Origin: Anisakis pegreffii
Taxonomy: Eukaryota; Nematoda; Chromadorea; Rhabditida; Anisakidae
DNA: 64,000 bases
Assembly (NCBI GenBank): GCA_035041965.1
Contig: JAPYMA010000908.1
Coordinates: forward strand, 124,001-188,000
Reading direction: 5' to 3'
The notes under the pieces were generated by a model. The model was given only the letters and a program-made list of their open reading frames with translations, ran no database searches and was not told the origin of the DNA. Positions 59,601-64,000 of the stretch are shown in pieces. The translations under genes and the position numbers were made by a program. Position 1 is the first letter of the stretch. Each line of letters starts with the position of its first letter.

Positions 59601-59992
59601 AAAAGTGGCTTGAAATGGACAGGGAAGAATTTGAAGACAATGTACTGGCATCTCCTTTGGCTATGAGAATCATACGGAGGACATTTGCTGGTGGAAACAC
59701 CACAAATCTGAATAAACCAATGGAATCAAGCAGTGGAACTACCTCAAACCCGGTTCAAGGAATAGAAAATAACCCAAGACAGAAAATCCCGCACCAATTC
59801 CCTAATCCATTCTATACCAGTTTTGTGTCAGCTCCACAACCTCTTACGTACCAATTCGGCAGCCAATTCCATACCTATCATCCGGCAATTCCGCAGCCAT
59901 TTCTGTATCAGTTCCACAACCCATTCTGGAGCAATTACGGAACCAATTTTTTAGCAGTTCCACAATCGTTTCCATACCAGTTTCGCAATTAA
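53624..59992 (+). pseudogene. gene Z: damaged paralogue of X, two repeats left
   Basis: Exons: 53624-53767 (starts MGSESWLVGWVI), 54459-54635, 55034-55213, 55993-56160, 56343-56510, 56986-57155, 57345-57456, 57595-57675, 57911-58232, 58453-58637, 58767-58875, 59141-59224, 59528-59992. Phases match X. Exons a1-d1 are missing: the Gln-rich exons are followed by the intron preceding a2, a deletion near 56.7-56.85 kb. Exon 54459 has TAA as its second codon unless an acceptor 15 bp downstream is used. Exon 57911-58232 (d2) is 322 bp instead of 327 and shifts frame after VQSSEEHSQYE. The last exon keeps ASPLAMRIIRRTFAGG and adds a Pro/Gln/aromatic tail with motifs such as YQFGSQFH, PQPFLYQFHNPF and PQSFPYQFRN. 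A shorter functional protein remains possible. Confidence 0.6.
55490..55973. repeat. palindromic TTAGGC-type repeat in intron 3 of Z
   Basis: Same position and much of the same sequence as 44790-45292, including the cctaagcatcaacc minisatellite words and the right end gtgtcgttaggcgaaatgtc. Confidence 0.5.
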
Positions 59993-60229
59993 ATGCACAA
60001 CCAACTATCTATCAATTCCGAGTACGCTTCCAATGATGTACCAATTTTGTACCATTTGCGCAACCAATTCTATTCCAGTTCTGCACCGATTCCGCAATCA
60101 ATTATCTACAAATTCCGTAACCTAGTATTTGCCAAATCAGCAATCGATCGCGCAATATATTTGCTAGATCATTATCATTTGCACAGAATTCAACTGCATG
60201 TAGTACCATGCGAAGAAATATTACTGTTT

Positions 60230-60342
60230 TTACAATTATTTTCATTTATTTCTTACTTCATCATAATGCCGATCATGCTCAAGACTATTGTTATTGTTGT
60301 CTCGCAAATAGGCGATATCATTTTGTTGACTTATGTTTCATG
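60230..60342 (+). repeat. dispersed repeat, partial copy 5
   Basis: Shares tttcatttatttctta, gccgatcatgctcaagact and the gatatcattttg block with 51.53-51.62 and 63.55-63.64 kb. It follows the end of Z. Confidence 0.4.
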
Positions 60343-60566
60343 AAAGACACATTGCCTAACGGATAGTTTGCCTAACTTACGGTTTTTTAATGGAATTTTC
60401 GCCTAATAGGCAAACTGTTCCTTAGGCAAACTGTCCGCTAGGCGAATTGTCCGTTAGGCAAATTGTCCGTTGGGCAAGTTGTCCGTTGGGCAAATTGTCC
60501 GTTAGGCAATGTATCTTTAGCAAACTGTCGCTAGGCAAAATTTCTTTAGACAGATTGGTCGGTCAC
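60343..60566. repeat. TTAGGC-containing minisatellite element
   Basis: About ten units close to gttaggcaaattgtcc with a period of about 18 bp. A short inverted part is on the left (acattgcctaacggatag) and the right end is cagattggtcggtca, matching the end of 52267-52473. Confidence 0.65.
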
Positions 60567-61474
60567 AGATAGTGATCTCGTTCTCCATTTATCACGCTAA
60601 TGCCGCTGTTAAACATTAGTTCGATCCACACCATAGCATCTTAGTCTGCCGACGGCAAACAACGCTGTAAACAGTACTACAATCTGAAAACATTATTTAT
60701 TATACGTTGTCATGATCATAATCGAAGACACGGGAAAGACATTGAATGCCAGCAATTGAATTCAGTGTCGATGATTTGAATGAAGGAAGACACCATCGCC
60801 TGAAGCACCTTCAAAAGGCATAAGGCGCAAAAATATTGAGGTGGCAAGAAACATTAAGATGTATTGTTCAGTGACTGATTATTGATATGAATATTGTAAT
60901 GTGGGCGACGATTGTTTTGTGAAATCGTTCGATGGAATGATGTGACTACAGAAATGTAAGTGACCATTGCAGACATCACTGAACAGTGATATATCGCTGA
61001 TGCAAAGAATAAAAAACAACCAGTTTCAAACTGATGCCGTCAAAAATTCAGAATACCAGACGTTAACTGGATCTTCATTTGACATTTCATTTGACTGCTT
61101 TGTTCTCATACGATAACGTATGTTCCGCATATACGTATACCTTGGCGTGGTACATTTTCCGATCAAGACATCACTCCTTGCTTGTTCAAAAGGATTCGAA
61201 TCCGGTCAGGGTAAAACTCAGTCTCAGACATACAATCACACTCAGATTCAAGCCTATCTTCACGTATAGGCGTCGATTCAAATTATGGATCGAATAGCGT
61301 CCGATTAAAAGACGCGTGATGAGTGGTCTTCGATTTGGTTTTTTCGTATTTGATGATCCACATAGTTGTAATTACCATCACTTGGCGTGAGATTCAACAT
61401 TTGTATGAGCAGCAGAACTGTCCTTTGTGCGGTAACTAAGATTCAAGCTGCCGTTCAGCCGTGCCTTTAATCAT
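60567..61474. other. intergenic, nothing identified
   Basis: A short relic of an a-type exon may lie near 60.76-60.84 kb (words close to ..caattgaattcagtgtcgatg and ..aaaggcataa), but it is broken. No gene is called. Confidence 0.35.
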
Positions 61475-61485
61475 TGTATTTTATA

Positions 61486-61680
61486 GATAAAAGCCGGATC
61501 ATAGCCTGGCTCAGGTTCACAACATTGATGATATTGGTACACCACTCGGTTTGAAGCAACGGTCTCCGCGCTAGCACAGAGGTAGAGACCCAACCGGTAA
61601 TTGGTACGTCGCGGGTTCGATTCCCGTTTGCGGAGGAAAGTTTTGCTTGAAACCGAGTGGTGTACCAATATCATCAACAC
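61486..61680 (+). mobile_element. tRNA-like foldback element (SINE- or MITE-like)
   Basis: A 195-bp insertion flanked by the 11-bp direct repeat tgtattttata (61475-61485 and 61681-61691). Inside are two long inverted arms, about 61524-61558 and 61644-61678 (ttgatgatattggtacacca and its complement). The arms enclose a tRNA-like core with an exact B box. The target duplication shows it moved as one unit. Its class is unclear: the tRNA core suggests a SINE, the arms a foldback element. Confidence 0.75.
61564..61636 (+). ncRNA. tRNA-derived core with Pol III boxes
   Basis: A 7-bp acceptor-like stem (CTCCGCG with TGCGGAG), a T arm GCGGG-TTCGATT-CCCGT and an anticodon-like arm CCAA-CCGGTAA-TTGG are visible. 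The B box GGTTCGATTCC is at 61614-61624 and an A-box-like tagcacagaggt near 61572. The D arm does not fold well and the acceptor register is off by one against a standard tRNA, so this is a tRNA-derived core rather than a working tRNA gene. The loop would carry a GGT (Thr-like) anticodon. Confidence 0.5.
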
Positions 61681-61914
61681 TGTATTTTATACCCTTGCTC
61701 GTTGCAACTTTACATCTAATGGTACTGTACGACTATGTTGTATGTTTTATCACTAATCTTGTATCTTTGGATGCTGAATATTACCTTCTTGTAACTTCTT
61801 TCATTTATCATTTTTATTTTATGGAGACATTATCAAACAGATGTTTCATGATAATTAATGTCAACTTACTTTTATAAATTTCTATAGTTCACTGAAAAAC
61901 CACACATTCACTCA

Positions 61915-62600
61915 AAGAGACACGATGAAACAGGCAATCTGACCAGATGGAATCGAGTGCATAACCAGAGAATCTCGAAAATACAACAGTGTGAAGAACT
62001 GACAGGGTTTAGTGGGCAAATCTGACAGCAGTGTGAGTTTGCAGATGGTGACCATGATATTGCTAAAGCAGTGGTTCTCACGCCCGGGCGCTCCATTACC
62101 CATTTTGATGATTTGGCACGCCGCTGTTACCCCTCCCTGTAAAAAAACATACAATTTCTACGTAAGAAGAAATTTACTGCAAGCCACTTGAGATGCGTTC
62201 AGAAAATCAGCTGTATTTTCACATGAAAGCGAGATCGCCCAACAATATATATACTTTTCTGAAACTAGAAAATCTAAGGAATCCAATAATGTGAAGAAGT
62301 TGCTAAGTTACTGAGCAAACCTGAGGACGCGATCAGTTTGAAGATGGTGACCCTGATAGCTAGTGTGCAGAATGATCAATAGAGATAGAGTGTGCTGAAA
62401 TGAGCACCGTCGAGCTACGTGAGATGCCAGCTACTTCTCTTAATGTAACCAAATCGTACAACATATCTACTTTTCTTAAGCCAGAAGATCGATGAAATCG
62501 GATGGTGTGAAAACATCACAGTGTTTCAGAGCAAACCTGAAATCAACTATAGTTTGGAAATAATGCCTCTCATTCTACTAAAGTAATTTTCATATGATCA
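61915..62600. repeat. degenerate tandem repeat, about 215-bp unit
   Basis: Three diverged units share gtgaagaa.., gcaaacctga.., ..gaagatggtgacc..tgat and ctacgtgagatg words: near 61.99, 62.29 and 62.51 kb. The first spacing is longer because the hAT-like element at 62069 lies in the first unit. Confidence 0.5.
62069..62160 (+). mobile_element. nonautonomous hAT-like element fragment
   Basis: Begins CAGTGGTTCTCACGCCCGGG and continues cattacccattttgatgatt, a C-rich run and tacaatttctac, matching the minus-strand copy at 27120-27242. The other terminus was not found. Confidence 0.5.
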
Positions 62601-62699
62601 GCAGAGATGCGGTGTACTCAAATGACCGCTTCCAAACTACGTGAGATGACGTCGAAAAGTCACCAGTTTCGTTGAGTATAAGCAAAACCACCCGACCAA

Positions 62700-63464
62700 G
62701 GCATATTTTTCCGAAGCTATAGAATCTGCAAAAGATAAATCTGATTTCTATGCTTTCTTCCATTTACAAGTTTCATTTTATGGATGTAATATCGAATTAA
62801 TCTTCCATCATGCTTAGTATCAATTAGTCAGGATTAGGATGTAAATTTCTGCGATTCGCTGAAAAAATTGCTCATCGCTCGTTAATCATCTTTATGGTGT
62901 TAACCTTATGAAAAACGAGAAGGATGCATTTTAGGTGATATTCACTTATGAATGTTGTCCTCGTCAAAGCGGGATTATATTGAATGATCTTGATATTGAT
63001 AGAACAATTCGAGTATGCGGTGTGGACAAAGAGAACTCGTCGCTGCTTATGGATAAAAACCCTTGCAGTCAGGATGTATGGAACACTGCAAGCTGAATTT
63101 ACCTGAGAGAACGTTTCATCAGTGCATTAACAGCTGCTCTCATCTATCCAAACGATAAAAGAGGACGATCGTGCATTGAAAAATATATCGCGAATCAAAA
63201 TATCAAGAAAAAAATACACCATTATGAGCGTTAAGAACCAGCTGGTGCCATCAACATAAACTTTACGAATGAGCAATTGAAAAAAGAGCCCATTTTTCCC
63301 TTTATGCGACATCAAGATGAGATGCCCTTTTATCAGTTGATTATTTCGAAAATTTTTCATATGATTGACATCTGATTGCTTACAATACTTTTTGAACTGA
63401 TCCGGGCGTCATGAACTAAATTACTTCGTATCGTTCTCACTCTTGGCAATATATACACTTCGTC
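62700..63464. other. intergenic, nothing identified
   Basis: No splice-consistent or conserved coding region was seen. Confidence 0.4.
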
Positions 63465-63760
63465 ATTCTTTTTCTCTTCCACAAATCCCTTTCTACCTCC
63501 CAAGCAATGGTTCGGGTCATGCGAATAAATAAAATTGTTTTTGTTATCACTTTCATTTATTTCTTATGTCATCGTACTGCCGATCATGCTCAAGACTGTT
63601 TATTGTTTGTTGTCTTTCAAACACGTCACATCGTTTTGATTACTTGTGCTTTGCATGCAACGCATTTGTGAATGTGAAGGCGATGGCAGTGAATAATATG
63701 GATAAAAATCGATATTTTCAGCAACCTTGCTATCTGATAACATTATGTATTGCGTACTCT
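63465..63760 (+). repeat. dispersed repeat resembling a LINE 3' end, copy 6
   Basis: Contains ctacctcccaagcaatggtt, catgcgaataaa, then the gccgatcatgctcaagact block also seen at 51.57 and 60.27 kb. It is the most complete link between the copies of the two halves of the window. Confidence 0.45.
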
Positions 63761-64000
63761 CATGATCACAATCGAAGACATGGAATACTTCTTGTAATTG
63801 GAATGATAGTGTTGATGACGGAAGACAGTAGCGTGGTTAAAGGCCGTAAAATATGTTGTGAACATATGACCATAATGAAGCTAGTTTCGAATCGTCACGT
63901 CACGGTTCGAACCGAATCGTATCGTTTACTGATAACGTCAGTTAATCATTCTATGATCCTTTCAAAACACAACAGTCTAATGCTTTTATCGCTCGACTCA

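Noticed and set aside
60343..60566. Interstitial telomere
   Set aside because: TTAGGC occurs only once per unit of about 18 bp and the array has inverted parts, unlike a pure hexamer array.
61564..61636. A functional tRNA-Thr gene
   Set aside because: The D arm does not fold, the acceptor register is inconsistent with a standard tRNA, and the core is inside a mobile unit with target duplications.
61471..61680. Minus-strand frame containing RKRESNPRRTNYRLG
   Set aside because: It lies entirely in the tRNA-like foldback element and is a translation of its tRNA core, not a gene.

Overview
The window is animal nuclear DNA with short spliced exons, small introns and no long uninterrupted genes. 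I infer a nematode. The best guess is a whipworm or Trichinella relative, because the left half encodes secreted proteins built almost wholly of repeated cysteine modules. I recall such poly-cysteine proteins from that group but could not check it here. All exon models come from reading splice sites, phases and paralogous copies by eye.

Left half (1-31.5 kb, + strand): a tandemly amplified locus. Each copy begins with a small two-exon gene (signal-peptide exon plus a basic peptide exon) at 3452, 10859 and about 30.73 kb. It is followed by symmetric phase-1 exons of three kinds: C1 and C2, each usually encoding six cysteines, and L, a Ser/Thr-rich linker usually of 81 bp. The repeating order is C1-L-C2. 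Units of about 1254 bp dominate from 12 to 18.5 kb. From 20.1 to 23.5 kb a different unit of about 465 bp has amplified the L exon eight times beside a decayed cysteine exon. The tail of an earlier copy lies at 105-485. The third copy is destroyed by a truncated LINE (29.3-30.7 kb). Because every cassette exon and the signal-peptide exon share phase 1, the signal exon could be spliced to any of them, giving one long or many alternative secreted proteins.

Right half (32-60 kb): three copies of an unrelated gene of unknown function. X (minus, 41.65 to 31.96 kb) is the longest. It has an N-terminal barrel-like segment, two further conserved exons, a Gln/Ser-rich exon, then four tandem repeats, each coded by the same four exon types (a, b, c, d) with the same intron phases, and a Gln/Ser/Thr-rich tail. 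Y (plus, 42.7-50.9 kb) is head-to-head with X across about 1.07 kb and carries a frameshift and an exonic hAT-type MITE. Z (plus, 53.6-60.0 kb) has lost repeat 1 and has a frameshift. Y and Z share an extra Gln-rich exon and an intronic repeat that X lacks, so they are sister copies.

Mobile and repeat DNA fills the rest: a CR1/Jockey-like LINE and pieces resembling its 3' end, two kinds of hAT-like MITE, palindromic minisatellites containing TTAGGC, and a tRNA-like foldback element with an 11-bp target-site duplication at 61.5 kb. No CRISPR, operon or prokaryotic feature was seen.
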